Positions 26,092-34,143 of a stretch of DNA of 64,000 bases are shown piece by piece. The DNA is from Undibacterium sp. YM2 (GTDB lineage: Bacteria; Pseudomonadota; Gammaproteobacteria; Burkholderiales; Burkholderiaceae_D): positions 5,766,001 through 5,830,000 of the forward strand of contig NZ_AP018441.1 of NCBI RefSeq assembly GCF_009937975.1, given 5' to 3'. A program made the translations under genes and the position numbers. How positions within the stretch are numbered: position 1 is the first letter of the stretch; the number at the start of each line of letters is the position of its first letter. The notes beneath the pieces are model-generated. The model searched no databases, was not told the origin of the DNA, and saw nothing but the letters and a program-made list of their open reading frames with translations.

Positions 26092-26725
26092 GTTTTGCCT
26101 GCTATCTTGCGTTGCTGACCATAAGGCATGCTTTGCGCAGCTGCCAGTTCTGCCGATGTGAAGAAGGCGTCGCCTTGCAGATAAGCTTGCAACATGTCTG
26201 TACCATCAAGCCCCCAAAACAGCGTCCATCAACAACAGCAGTCGGCACGCCAAACACGCGGGCAGCAATGGCAAGTTCACCATTGCGTTTTAATGCCTCC
26301 TTGACGGCGGCATCATCGAGCATGGCTGGCGTCACTTGCAATTCATCCAGCAGAGCTTGCCAGTGTTCTGTCTGCGCCGGTATATGACCGTCGCGCCAGA
26401 CAAAGCGGAATAGCCGCTGCACCACAGCTTGCGTGCTGCCCAGAGCCAGACACAGGCGCAATAAAGGCAGGGGGTTAAAGGGATGCTCAGGCAGCATGCG
26501 CAAAGGGATACCATGTTTGTGTGCCAGCCAGACGCAATGCTCAAAGGTCCACTGGCGTTTGGGTGCGATTTCTGCCGGGCCCTTGTTATCCCAGTGATTG
26601 AGCAGACCAGCAAATAAAACCGGGCGGTAAGTGATCTGCGACACGCCTTGCAGTTGATGCAGCATTTCACTCTGCAAATAAGCGAAAGGAGAAATAAAAT
26701 CGAAATACCAGTCCAGTTGTTTCAC
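26088..26725 (-). pseudogene. 2-hydroxychromene-2-carboxylate isomerase-like, apparent frameshift
   Basis: A thioredoxin-fold, DsbA-like glutathione-dependent isomerase (NahD family): KQLDWYFDFISPFAYLQ at the start, and GVPTAVVDGRCF near residue 175. The frame as sequenced ends at 26102 with an unrelated tail. Adding one T to the T4G5 run at 26211-26219 (plus strand CCCCCAAAA) restores FWGLDGTDMLQAYLQGDAFF, the standard C-terminus, and takes the stop to 26088, where it overlaps the next ATG. The start is a GTG with an AGGA site. Either the gene is broken or this is a sequencing error in a homopolymer. Confidence 0.8.
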
Positions 26726-26780
26726 TCATTATCCTTTCGTGATGGCATGTGCGCTACTTGGGCAATAACTTGAGGAATAT

Positions 26781-26996
26781 TCAGGGCAGCATTCTTTGCT
26801 GCACCAGATCCCAGATTTCCAGCTTCTTGTGATTGTCTGCCTTGCTCCAGCAAATGATTTCATCGATGTTGCGATAGCAGCCTGTGCACAAGCCTGTCTT
26901 CTCATCCATGCGGCAGATATTCACGCAGGGTGAAGGCACGGTCGCACCTGGCTTCATGACAAACTGGGCCGGGTCAAATTCATACAGGATATTCAT
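26781..26996 (-). CDS. DUF1289 family protein
   Basis: 71 residues. The pattern SPCVNICRMDEKTGLCTGCYRNIDEIICWS has the family's four cysteines (CxxxC and CxxC) and the Arg/Glu/Trp residues after them. This is expected to be a small metal-binding protein of unknown role. Its ATG overlaps the stop of the YbaK-like gene by 4 bp (ATGA), so translation is coupled. Confidence 0.88.
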   Translation of the reverse strand: MNILYEFDPAQFVMKPGATVPSPCVNICRMDEKTGLCTGCYRNIDEIICWSKADNHKKLEIWDLVQQRMLP

Positions 26997-27484
26997 GCGC
27001 GTAAAGCCACATCAGCGACCGGTGCGCCTGTCATGTTTTTCAATTGCTCAGGTGTCAGTCTGAAGACGGCATGTGGGTGACCGGCAGCAGCCCAGACATG
27101 CGGGTATTGCAGCAAGTCTTCATCGATGAGCATGACGGTTTTTTCTACATGGCCGATAGGGCAGACGCCGCCTATGGCGTAGCCGATTTTTTCCTTGACG
27201 AAGCGGGCATCAGCCTTGCCCAGCGGGCCGACAATGGCTGCGACCTTGTGTTCATCGACGCGGTTAATGCCACTGGCAACGACCATGACAGCAGCGTCAT
27301 CGGCCAGACGACGAAAGACGATGGATTTGGCGATTTCGGCAACCTGGCAACCCAGGCCTGCTGCGGCCTCCGCAGAAGTCTTGCCGGTTTCTGGCAACAT
27401 GACCACAGTCTGGTCATGCCCGAGACTATGCAGTAATTGGGCAACGCGCTGGGCGGTTTCGGGTAAAACAGTATCTTTGGACAT
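26993..27484 (-). CDS. YbaK/EbsC family aminoacyl-tRNA deacylase
   Basis: 163 residues. Conserved elements of the YbaK fold are the lysine in EIAKSIVFR (about residue 50), IGGVCPIGH (about 103-112) and AAAGHPHAVFRLTPEQL at the end. Family members hydrolyse mischarged tRNAs such as Cys-tRNA(Pro) or Ala-tRNA(Pro); which one acts here cannot be read off. It heads a two-gene unit with DUF1289. Confidence 0.87.
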   Translation of the reverse strand: MSKDTVLPETAQRVAQLLHSLGHDQTVVMLPETGKTSAEAAAGLGCQVAEIAKSIVFRRLADDAAVMVVASGINRVDEHKVAAIVGPLGKADARFVKEKIGYAIGGVCPIGHVEKTVMLIDEDLLQYPHVWAAAGHPHAVFRLTPEQLKNMTGAPVADVALRA

Positions 27485-27596
27485 GATGCGCAGGCAAATA
27501 AATCAAAGCCTGTTTATATCATAAGCAAAGTTAGTCTGCTCATCATGCGGGTATGTCCTGGCCCTGGTCAAGTCTCAATCAGGACTCAATCAAGCC

Positions 27597-27923
27597 TCAG
27601 CCATGCCAGTGGGCCAGCAGGGCGGTATGCTGTTCAGGCACTTCAAAATATTTCATGGCGGCGCGATATTCATTGCCGCTCAAGATGGAATAAATGCAGG
27701 TGGCCTTGCACACCACCTGGGTGCGTTGCGAAGCGTCACCCGGCTTGGGGACTTCCATCATCATCTGGTATGTCTGCTTTTCTTTGAGGGCAGCACTGCA
27801 CTGCATTTGTATGCTGGCAGAAGTAAAGCTGACTATCTTTGCTGGCACGATCTTGCCAGGAACTACCTGTATAGCACCGCGCCACGTAACGTTGGCGCGC
27901 GCAGCGTTATGGGAATCACTCAT
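27597..27923 (-). CDS. PilZ-like domain protein with degenerate c-di-GMP site
   Basis: 108 residues. The short beta-barrel pattern WRGAIQ, IVPAKIVSFTSASIQMQC and a C-terminal QVVCKATCIYSILSGNEYRAAMKYFEV resembles PilZ domains. The usual RxxxR and D/NxSxxG binding residues are not recognisable, so it may be a PilZ-fold protein that does not bind c-di-GMP. Two diguanylate cyclases are encoded in the window (2732 and 29400), which keeps a role in that signalling possible. The family call is moderate. Confidence 0.55.
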   Translation of the reverse strand: MSDSHNAARANVTWRGAIQVVPGKIVPAKIVSFTSASIQMQCSAALKEKQTYQMMMEVPKPGDASQRTQVVCKATCIYSILSGNEYRAAMKYFEVPEQHTALLAHWHG

Positions 27924-28018
27924 ACGGACAAATACCTGAAATGCAAATTCATGAATAGAATCAAATGATGCAGCGCGGAAACTATTATTGTACCGATTTC
28001 TGCGCTTGCCAGCAGAAA

Positions 28019-29287
28019 CTATTTCAGGTTATCAAGATCGTTTTCCAGCCAGTTGGCTGCGCCTGTTGCGGCTCGTCTGGCTGTCGCGAAACAGGCTGTC
28101 AGCAGGTAACCGCCGGTGGGTGCTTCCCAGTCCAGCATTTCACCGGCAAAAAACAGGCCGGGATGCTGTAGCGCCATGAGGTTTTCATCGAGGGCTTCAA
28201 AGCGCAGGCCACCGGCGCTGCTGATGGCTTCATCGATGGGGCGGGCAGCCTTGAGCACAACCGGTAAGGCCTTGATGGCCTGTGCCAATCGCTGTGCCTG
28301 GCTGAACGCTGTTTTATCCAGGCACTCATGCAGCAAGGCCATTTTTAATGCATCCAGACCCAGACGGCTTTTCAAATGACTGGAAAGCGAACGTGAACCA
28401 CGCGGATGCTCAAGCTCAGTCAGCACTTTTTCCAGCGGCGTGTCTGGCAATAAATCCAGCTCCAGCACTACCTGACCCTGGCTGTACAATTGTTGACGCA
28501 GCGCAGCAGAAAGCGCATAAATCAGGCTACCCTCTACACCTGTAGAGGTGATGACGAATTGTCCCTTGCGCATGGGCTGAGTACTGTGTTTTACCCTGGC
28601 TGCTACTGTCAACAAAGGCTGACCAGCAAACTTGTCCTTGAAAAATGTGGTCCAGTCCAGATCAAAGCCACAGTTGGCGGGCTTCAAATCTGCGACATCC
28701 AAGCCACGCTGCCTGAGCAGGCTTACCCAGGCACCGTCCGACCCCAGCCTGGCCCAGCTGCCACCGCCGAGTGCAAATACTTGCGCCCTGGCAGGCAGAC
28801 AGGTTTCACCATCCGGAGTCGCAAAGCGTAACTGGCCTTGCTCATCCCAGCCCAGCCAGCGATGCCGCATGTGAAAGCGCACACCTTGCTGGCGTAGCCG
28901 GTGCAGCCAGGTACGCAACAGGGGAGCCGCCTTCATATCAACCGGGAACACCCGGCCAGAACTGCCTACATAGGTTTCTATGCCCAGGTCCTTGACCCAG
29001 GCACGCAAGGCTGTTGCATCAAACTGGCTGATCATGGGGGCAAGCCGGGTTTCACGCTCGGCATACCGTGTCATGAAAGAGACAGAATTTTCAGAATGTG
29101 TGAGGTTCATGCCCCCTTTGCCTGCCATTAAAAACTTACGTCCAGCCGAAGGCATGGCATCATAGACATCGACAGCCAAGCCCCGCAGGGCCAGGGTTTC
29201 GGCGGCCATCAGGCCTGCTGGCCCGGCACCGATAACGGCAACGCTGCTGGCTTGTGGAGGATGATAATTACTCGCTTTTGTTTGCAT
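28019..29287 (-). CDS. HI0933-like NAD(P)/FAD-dependent oxidoreductase (TIGR03862-type)
   Basis: 422 residues. An N-terminal FAD-binding Rossmann motif, VIGAGPAGLMAAETLALRG, is followed by GKGGMNLTHSE, both diagnostic of the HI0933-like group. Further along are RVFPVDMKAAPLLRTWL and ALGGGSWARLGSDGAWV. The C-terminus has HPGLFFAGEMLDWEAPTGGYLL, a second cofactor-binding patch. Members are soluble flavoproteins of unknown reaction. It is the last gene before a divergent diguanylate cyclase. Confidence 0.88.
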   Translation of the reverse strand: MQTKASNYHPPQASSVAVIGAGPAGLMAAETLALRGLAVDVYDAMPSAGRKFLMAGKGGMNLTHSENSVSFMTRYAERETRLAPMISQFDATALRAWVKDLGIETYVGSSGRVFPVDMKAAPLLRTWLHRLRQQGVRFHMRHRWLGWDEQGQLRFATPDGETCLPARAQVFALGGGSWARLGSDGAWVSLLRQRGLDVADLKPANCGFDLDWTTFFKDKFAGQPLLTVAARVKHSTQPMRKGQFVITSTGVEGSLIYALSAALRQQLYSQGQVVLELDLLPDTPLEKVLTELEHPRGSRSLSSHLKSRLGLDALKMALLHECLDKTAFSQAQRLAQAIKALPVVLKAARPIDEAISSAGGLRFEALDENLMALQHPGLFFAGEMLDWEAPTGGYLLTACFATARRAATGAANWLENDLDNLK

Positions 29288-29399
29288 AAGTTTGCGTCAT
29301 AATATGGTTTTGCAGGTACTGCTTCCCGGCACCAGTCCCTGTAAGCAAAGCTGATGTGTATCTGCCTGAATTCACCAGAAGTTACAACCAGGTACCCCT

Positions 29400-30566
29400 A
29401 TGGTCAATCTGGATCGTGCTACGCTAGATTTAGTGGTTGCTTGTATCAGCGTGATTTCCATGCTGGTCATGCTGGCGGTTTGGCATATCAACCGCGACAT
29501 ACCTGGCACCGGCGTCTGGGCGGCAGCGGCATCGATGGTCGCACCGGCCTTTTTACTGATACGCCTGATCCCCATCATCGACATCCCCATGTCTTTGATC
29601 GTCGCTTTCAACAACTCCCTGACCCTGACCACCACCCTGCTGATGCTGGAAGGCACCCTGCGTTTTCGCGGCTATCCATCCCAGATACGCTGGCGCTGGG
29701 GCCTGGTACTGATCCCGGCGTTCATCCTGCTGGCTTTCCTCAACCGGGACGATATGATACGCCGTTATCTGTTCCATGATGTCATCGCAGCCAGTCTGAT
29801 GCTGAGTACGGCTTTTATCCTGATCTGGAAAACCCGTGACCTCGACTTGCTGGCAGCCTGCATAGGCGCGATTTCCCTGAGCATCATGGCGATAGGTTTT
29901 ATCATGCGCTGGCATCTGGCTTTCATTTCCAACAACAATGCTGAACTGGCCAAACATCCCTTATTGAATTTTATCTATCTTATCGTGGTGCTGTGCCTGC
30001 TGGGCTGGACTTATGGCGTCAGCGTCTGCTGCAACCTGCGGGCCCAGAAAAGCATACTGGAAATGGCCAGGGAAGATGTACTCACCGGTTTGCCTAACCG
30101 CCGTCATGTCGATGAAATGCTGGACAAGGCGATTGCCCAGAGCGGGCGCAACCAGCAGGGCTTTGGTTTTATCCTGATAGACCTGAATCATTTCAAGTCA
30201 GTCAATGACCGCTTTGGCCATCAGGCCGGTGACCTGCTGCTCAAGGAAGTGGCCAAACGCCTCAAAAGCTTTTGCCGCCACGCCGACTTTGTCGGCCGCA
30301 TAGGCGGCGATGAATTCGTCGCCCTGACCTTTGGTGTCAACCAGGAATCCCAGCTAGACAGCACCCTGCTGCGCCTGAAGAAAATACTCGAAGGCCCCTG
30401 CACCATACAGGGACACACCATAGAAATCGAAGCCGCCCTCGGCAGCGCCTTGTTCCCGACAGATGGCCGCAGCGCCGACAAACTCATGCAAACCGCCGAC
30501 CAACGCATGTACATCGACAAGTCAGTCCCAGAAAACATCCTCGCAGCAGTAACCCAGCGCGCATAA
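29400..30566 (+). CDS. Membrane-bound diguanylate cyclase (GGDEF)
   Basis: 388 residues. Six or seven membrane segments fill residues 5-215, with no recognised sensor name. A GGDEF domain follows: ILEMAREDVLTGLPNRR near 220, active site GGDEF at about 302-306, and an inhibitory I-site RHAD five residues before it at 293-296. It should therefore be an active, feedback-controlled c-di-GMP synthase. It ends 8 bp before a strong terminator. The start at 29400 has a weak ribosome site. Confidence 0.92.
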   Translation: MVNLDRATLDLVVACISVISMLVMLAVWHINRDIPGTGVWAAAASMVAPAFLLIRLIPIIDIPMSLIVAFNNSLTLTTTLLMLEGTLRFRGYPSQIRWRWGLVLIPAFILLAFLNRDDMIRRYLFHDVIAASLMLSTAFILIWKTRDLDLLAACIGAISLSIMAIGFIMRWHLAFISNNNAELAKHPLLNFIYLIVVLCLLGWTYGVSVCCNLRAQKSILEMAREDVLTGLPNRRHVDEMLDKAIAQSGRNQQGFGFILIDLNHFKSVNDRFGHQAGDLLLKEVAKRLKSFCRHADFVGRIGGDEFVALTFGVNQESQLDSTLLRLKKILEGPCTIQGHTIEIEAALGSALFPTDGRSADKLMQTADQRMYIDKSVPENILAAVTQRA

Positions 30567-30574
30567 AAAAAAAC

Positions 30575-30601
30575 AAAAGCCGGAAATCAAACCGGCTTTT
30601 T
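30575..30601 (+). terminator. Terminator after the GGDEF gene
   Basis: Perfect 9-bp stem AAAAGCCGG / CCGGCTTTT with an 8-nt loop and flanking A and T runs; it could serve both strands. Confidence 0.9.
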
Positions 30602-30623
30602 CATCTTCAAAAACAACTACAGC

Positions 30624-30744
30624 AGAAATGCTGAGTAAGCGTTGCGAGCGACGCTAGTTTGGGTTAAGAAGCGCAGTCGTACTAAAGTACGACGAGCATC
30701 GCAGGCCCAAAATCGCGCCGCGCAGTAGCTTAATCAGCATTTCT
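30624..30744. repeat. Palindromic intergenic element
   Basis: Terminal arms 30624-30640 and 30728-30744 are inverted copies (16 of 17 match). Inside lies a perfect hairpin GTCGTAC-TAAA-GTACGAC and matching TTTGGG / CCCAAA segments, so the whole 121 bp can fold into one long stem with internal loops. The right arm overlaps the stop codon of the binding-protein gene on the minus strand. It looks like a dispersed palindromic repeat, not a simple terminator. Confidence 0.7.
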
Positions 30745-31849
30745 ATTTGGACCAGAACTTTTGATAGTGCGTCCGAAAGTCGTTTGCTGGCTCAAACATA
30801 TTCTTTTGCCCGCCGTCATACGCAATATTCTGCGCCGTCACCAAATGCAGGGCACTTACATAATTACTATGCTCGGCATTCGAAAAAGCACGGTTCAGTT
30901 CATCGACGATTTGCCAGGCATGCATGCTTAAGGGTTCAGGCACGGTTGCAGTTTGCAGGCTGTTGGCACGTATGCGCTTGTAGGCAGTTGGCGAGCCATC
31001 ACCGGCAGCGACAGCGACCAGTTTATTGCTGGCAATCAGGCTGGCTGTTGTTGGCACTTCCAGCAGATCAAAATAGAAATCATTGACGCCGATGACGTGG
31101 GTCCACTTCGCGCCAAAGCGTTTGACCAGGCTTTCAACGACACCCTTCATCTTGATATGCGACTCTGCCAGAGGCACGTCTTCCAGGCTCAGTAATTTGC
31201 AACCCTCGCACTGGCGTATGGTTTCTACGATGGCCGTGGACTTGGCCAGCAGGAAAGGATTGCTGGAGTCCGTGAAGACCACGATACCAGCCTTGTTATT
31301 CGAATCGACCACGGTATATAGGGCAGCCAGTTGTCCAACCTCTTTGGGATTGGTAGCGACATTGGTGAACAGGCCGTCAGTCGGACCGCTCTTGACCGAG
31401 GCATGCCAGCCAACCACGGGGATCTTGGCCTTGACTGCCGCTGCCATTCCCTTGCTCTGGCTGGTGACATCTACCCCTGCCAGGATGATGCCATCGGCTT
31501 TCATGTCCAGCGCCTGGCTGATGATGGATGCGCCCTGGTTGCAACGGCCACGGCAGTTGATAGGCAAGACTTCCCAACCTGCGGCGGTGCTGGCTTCGCG
31601 CACGCCGTTAAACACGCTGCTGACACCCGCATCACCCAGGTCTGCTGCGATGAAAACGATTTTCTTTTTCTTGTGCAATGCTGGACCATCAACCGGGCCT
31701 TCCCAGCGATTTTTTAAAGACGCGGCTCTGGCTACTTTGGCATTGGCACGGCTTAGAAACTGCATGGGATTTTCTTGCGCGGCAGCAGCACTGATAAAGC
31801 TGAACACAACAAATAACGCGGTAAGGCACTTACTTTTGGTAGCAGTCAT
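30743..31849 (-). CDS. Periplasmic sugar-type substrate-binding protein (Peripla_BP_4)
   Basis: About 368 residues from the ATG at 31849. A longer reading to 31951 places a poor N-terminus before the signal peptide. A signal peptide (ends SAAAA-QE) is followed by a LacI/ribose-binding-like fold: KIVFIAADLGDAGVSSVFNGVREA, then ADGIILAGVDVTSQSKG and VVGWHA. Cysteines at NCRGRCNQG and QCEGCK could form disulfides. No ABC permease or ATPase is near, so it may be an orphan sensor protein or serve a distant importer. Confidence 0.85.
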   Translation of the reverse strand: MTATKSKCLTALFVVFSFISAAAAQENPMQFLSRANAKVARAASLKNRWEGPVDGPALHKKKKIVFIAADLGDAGVSSVFNGVREASTAAGWEVLPINCRGRCNQGASIISQALDMKADGIILAGVDVTSQSKGMAAAVKAKIPVVGWHASVKSGPTDGLFTNVATNPKEVGQLAALYTVVDSNNKAGIVVFTDSSNPFLLAKSTAIVETIRQCEGCKLLSLEDVPLAESHIKMKGVVESLVKRFGAKWTHVIGVNDFYFDLLEVPTTASLIASNKLVAVAAGDGSPTAYKRIRANSLQTATVPEPLSMHAWQIVDELNRAFSNAEHSNYVSALHLVTAQNIAYDGGQKNMFEPANDFRTHYQKFWSK

Positions 31850-32203
31850 GATTCTTGGCAGGTCAGGTTGGTCAGAAAAATCTGCATGCGCAAGCAAGAC
31901 GCACACAAACTTTAATTTTTTCGATTGAAACAAATACTTACAACTGCGCAATGATTATTGCAGAAAAAAGCGTCAAGTAAATAGAGTTTCAGTACCAGGG
32001 ACTCAGCGTCGAATATTAAGCATAAAAATGATTGATATAAAGAATAAAATTTTCTACAAGTAAAAATTTCCTGTAGAAAATTTCATTCTTTTTAACAACA
32101 CCTACTAAGACGAACCAATTAACAACAGTTCAAGCTGCACCAATTTGGGTTTATCCTGTATTAAAACACCTGATTATCATGTGATTGTCATGCGATAAGC
32201 TGC
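31850..32203. other. AT-rich intergenic region with an inverted repeat
   Basis: No gene is seen in this 354-bp stretch. A perfect 12-bp inverted repeat, AAATTTTCTACA at 32047-32058 and TGTAGAAAATTT at 32072-32083, lies about 200 bp upstream of the binding-protein start. It could be an operator or an RNA hairpin. The promoter of the binding-protein gene should also be here. Confidence 0.5.
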
Positions 32204-33007
32204 TTACTCCCAATGTACATCTGCAGAACCATGGCGCTCTACATTGCGTTTTGCCGGGTTGCCAGACACATGCACATCGCCACTGCCAGTGACTTTGAGC
32301 TTGATTTCCTGACTGGCAAATACCTTGCTGCTGGATGAGCCCATGGAGTTCAGGTTGACCACGGCACTCTTGAGTGCAGATGCTTTCAAATCGCCGGAAC
32401 CCGACAATCTGGCAGTGAAGCTTTTGACCTGGCCTTTGAGGATGCTGTCACCAGAGCCGTTGGAAGTGAGTTCCAGCAACTCACTATTACCCAGGCCCAG
32501 GTTCAGGTCGCCGCTGCCATTCAGGCTTGCAAATACTTGCTGGTAGTCGCCATCAAGATTGATATTACCTGAGCCTTGCAGGCTTACTTCGAGTTTATTG
32601 CCCTTGAATCCTTTGATGACGGCGTCACCGCTACCAGAAGTCTGCAGTTTTTCCAGGCCGGGCAAACTCAGTTCTATCCTGGTTTGCTCAGTCTTGCCGA
32701 CGGAGATATAGATACCACGGGTACCGACAAACAAGGTATTGCCCTCCAGCCTGGTGGTTACCCGCGACACCAGCTTGGCATCGCCCTTGACCAGCAACTC
32801 TGGCGTTGCCGCCTGTTTCAGTGCCAGGTCTATAGGGCCGCTGAGCACGATATTGACAATGGATGCCGTCACGGGACGGACTTCACTGGCCGCCGAACCG
32901 CTACTGACGACATTGCTGGCATGCGCCCTCATGAAAACCACGGTTGACGCGGTCAACACTACGGCCAGGCCCAACATGCCTATGCCTGTGCGTATGATAT
33001 TTTTCAT
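32204..33007 (-). CDS. DUF2807 (GIN domain) exported protein
   Basis: 267 residues after a perfect AGGAGG site. A signal peptide or anchor at the N-terminus (about 30 residues) is followed by repeated SGSGD-type turns (LQTSGSGDAVIKG, SLQGSGNINLDGDYQ, TSNGSGDSILKG) typical of the right-handed beta-solenoid GIN fold, called auto-transporter adhesin head in Pfam. Members are envelope proteins of unknown role, often beside DUF1700 genes and PadR regulators. The DUF1700 gene is next door here, 68 bp upstream. Confidence 0.88.
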   Translation of the reverse strand: MKNIIRTGIGMLGLAVVLTASTVVFMRAHASNVVSSGSAASEVRPVTASIVNIVLSGPIDLALKQAATPELLVKGDAKLVSRVTTRLEGNTLFVGTRGIYISVGKTEQTRIELSLPGLEKLQTSGSGDAVIKGFKGNKLEVSLQGSGNINLDGDYQQVFASLNGSGDLNLGLGNSELLELTSNGSGDSILKGQVKSFTARLSGSGDLKASALKSAVVNLNSMGSSSSKVFASQEIKLKVTGSGDVHVSGNPAKRNVERHGSADVHWE

Positions 33008-33075
33008 TTTTTCCTCCTGAAGCTAAATGAAACTACAAAACCAAGTAAAACTAAAAATCGAAAACTGCGAACTCA

Positions 33076-33939
33076 TCAGGCTGCATGACCCAGCTGTAAT
33101 TGCGACAGGTTCCAGCGCAAATAATGCTTGAAGCCGATGAAAGTGTATTTGGTCATGAACATGCTCAACATCATCAGGGCAATCGAAGCCAGCAGCAAAC
33201 CCAGGCCTGAGAATAACTTGGTGCCGGAAAAGTGATTACCAAGCTCTATATGCAGTTTTTCTGTCTGGCTTTCTGTGCTGACAGTCCGGGTAACCGCAGT
33301 TGCCGAGGCGGCTGAGGCTGTTGCTGAAGTAACTGAAGTAGCTGATGTAGCCGAAGCCGCAGATGCCGTTACCGGTGCGGCAGGTAATGAAGCTGCCGCC
33401 TGGCCATGCTCATCCTGTTTTTCACCATCAATGAGTATGCCTGTTTCTGTCACATCCACCCTGACATTGTGATTGCGGATACGATGGCTATCGTTGTGAT
33501 TGTGCACATTGTGCCTGCCAACAGGTATATCGACGCTAAACTGCTCTACACCAGAGATGCTGGCAGCAGTGATACCTATGCCAGCCACATACATCACCAT
33601 GGCCACTATATAGGCTGAGCACAGCAGGCTGAAGTAGGCCACAGCCGGGATCAGCATGAACAGGTTGAAAATCATCAGGCCTATCAGGGCAACCAGCAAA
33701 CCTGCCACATTGCCTATGCTGAAATTTGTTTTTAATGCCTGATAACGTATGCTGGTTTTCTTTTGTGCCGCCAGCAGTTCAGGCTTGGGCAGGCCCGCAG
33801 CGATTTCTTCTTCAGACTTGCCAGCCACCAAGGCATCAATGAACTTGCGCTCATATTCCCACATGGTGTCTTCAATGACGCTGGCCGGCAAGCCATCCAG
33901 GGCCTGGCGCAACGCGTTCATATATGCAGTCTTGTTCAT
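33076..33939 (-). CDS. DUF1700/HAAS domain membrane protein
   Basis: 287 residues from the ATG at 33939, which has GGGAG 6 bp upstream. The N-terminus (NKTAYMNALRQALDGLPAS ... YERKFIDAL) is the HAAS domain that usually senses or binds a PadR-type regulator. Two membrane helices follow (about 78-145), then an Ala/Thr/Ser/Val low-complexity stretch (about 180-215) and a final membrane helix (about 240-265). Its usual partner PadR is not next to it. It probably works with the adjacent DUF2807 protein. Confidence 0.82.
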   Translation of the reverse strand: MNKTAYMNALRQALDGLPASVIEDTMWEYERKFIDALVAGKSEEEIAAGLPKPELLAAQKKTSIRYQALKTNFSIGNVAGLLVALIGLMIFNLFMLIPAVAYFSLLCSAYIVAMVMYVAGIGITAASISGVEQFSVDIPVGRHNVHNHNDSHRIRNHNVRVDVTETGILIDGEKQDEHGQAAASLPAAPVTASAASATSATSVTSATASAASATAVTRTVSTESQTEKLHIELGNHFSGTKLFSGLGLLLASIALMMLSMFMTKYTFIGFKHYLRWNLSQLQLGHAA

Positions 33940-34143
33940 GGCCATCTCCCGTTTTTGATTTGGTATGATCAGAATAAGCAAAGCCGGGAAAGCTAGCCAC
34001 AGACTTGCGACAGTGCGCAAATTTCTGGGGATAAACTGCGAAACTCGGGGATAGTCAGCAGCCGTATGCTGAACCAGAAAACGAGGATGATAGTAGTTTG
34101 CCATGACATCTGCATGTCAGGCTGAATGTCAGGCTGATGTAGG

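Noticed and set aside
31083..31928. 281-codon plus-strand frame opposite the sugar-type binding protein
   Set aside because: Antisense shadow; no start signal and no recognisable domain.
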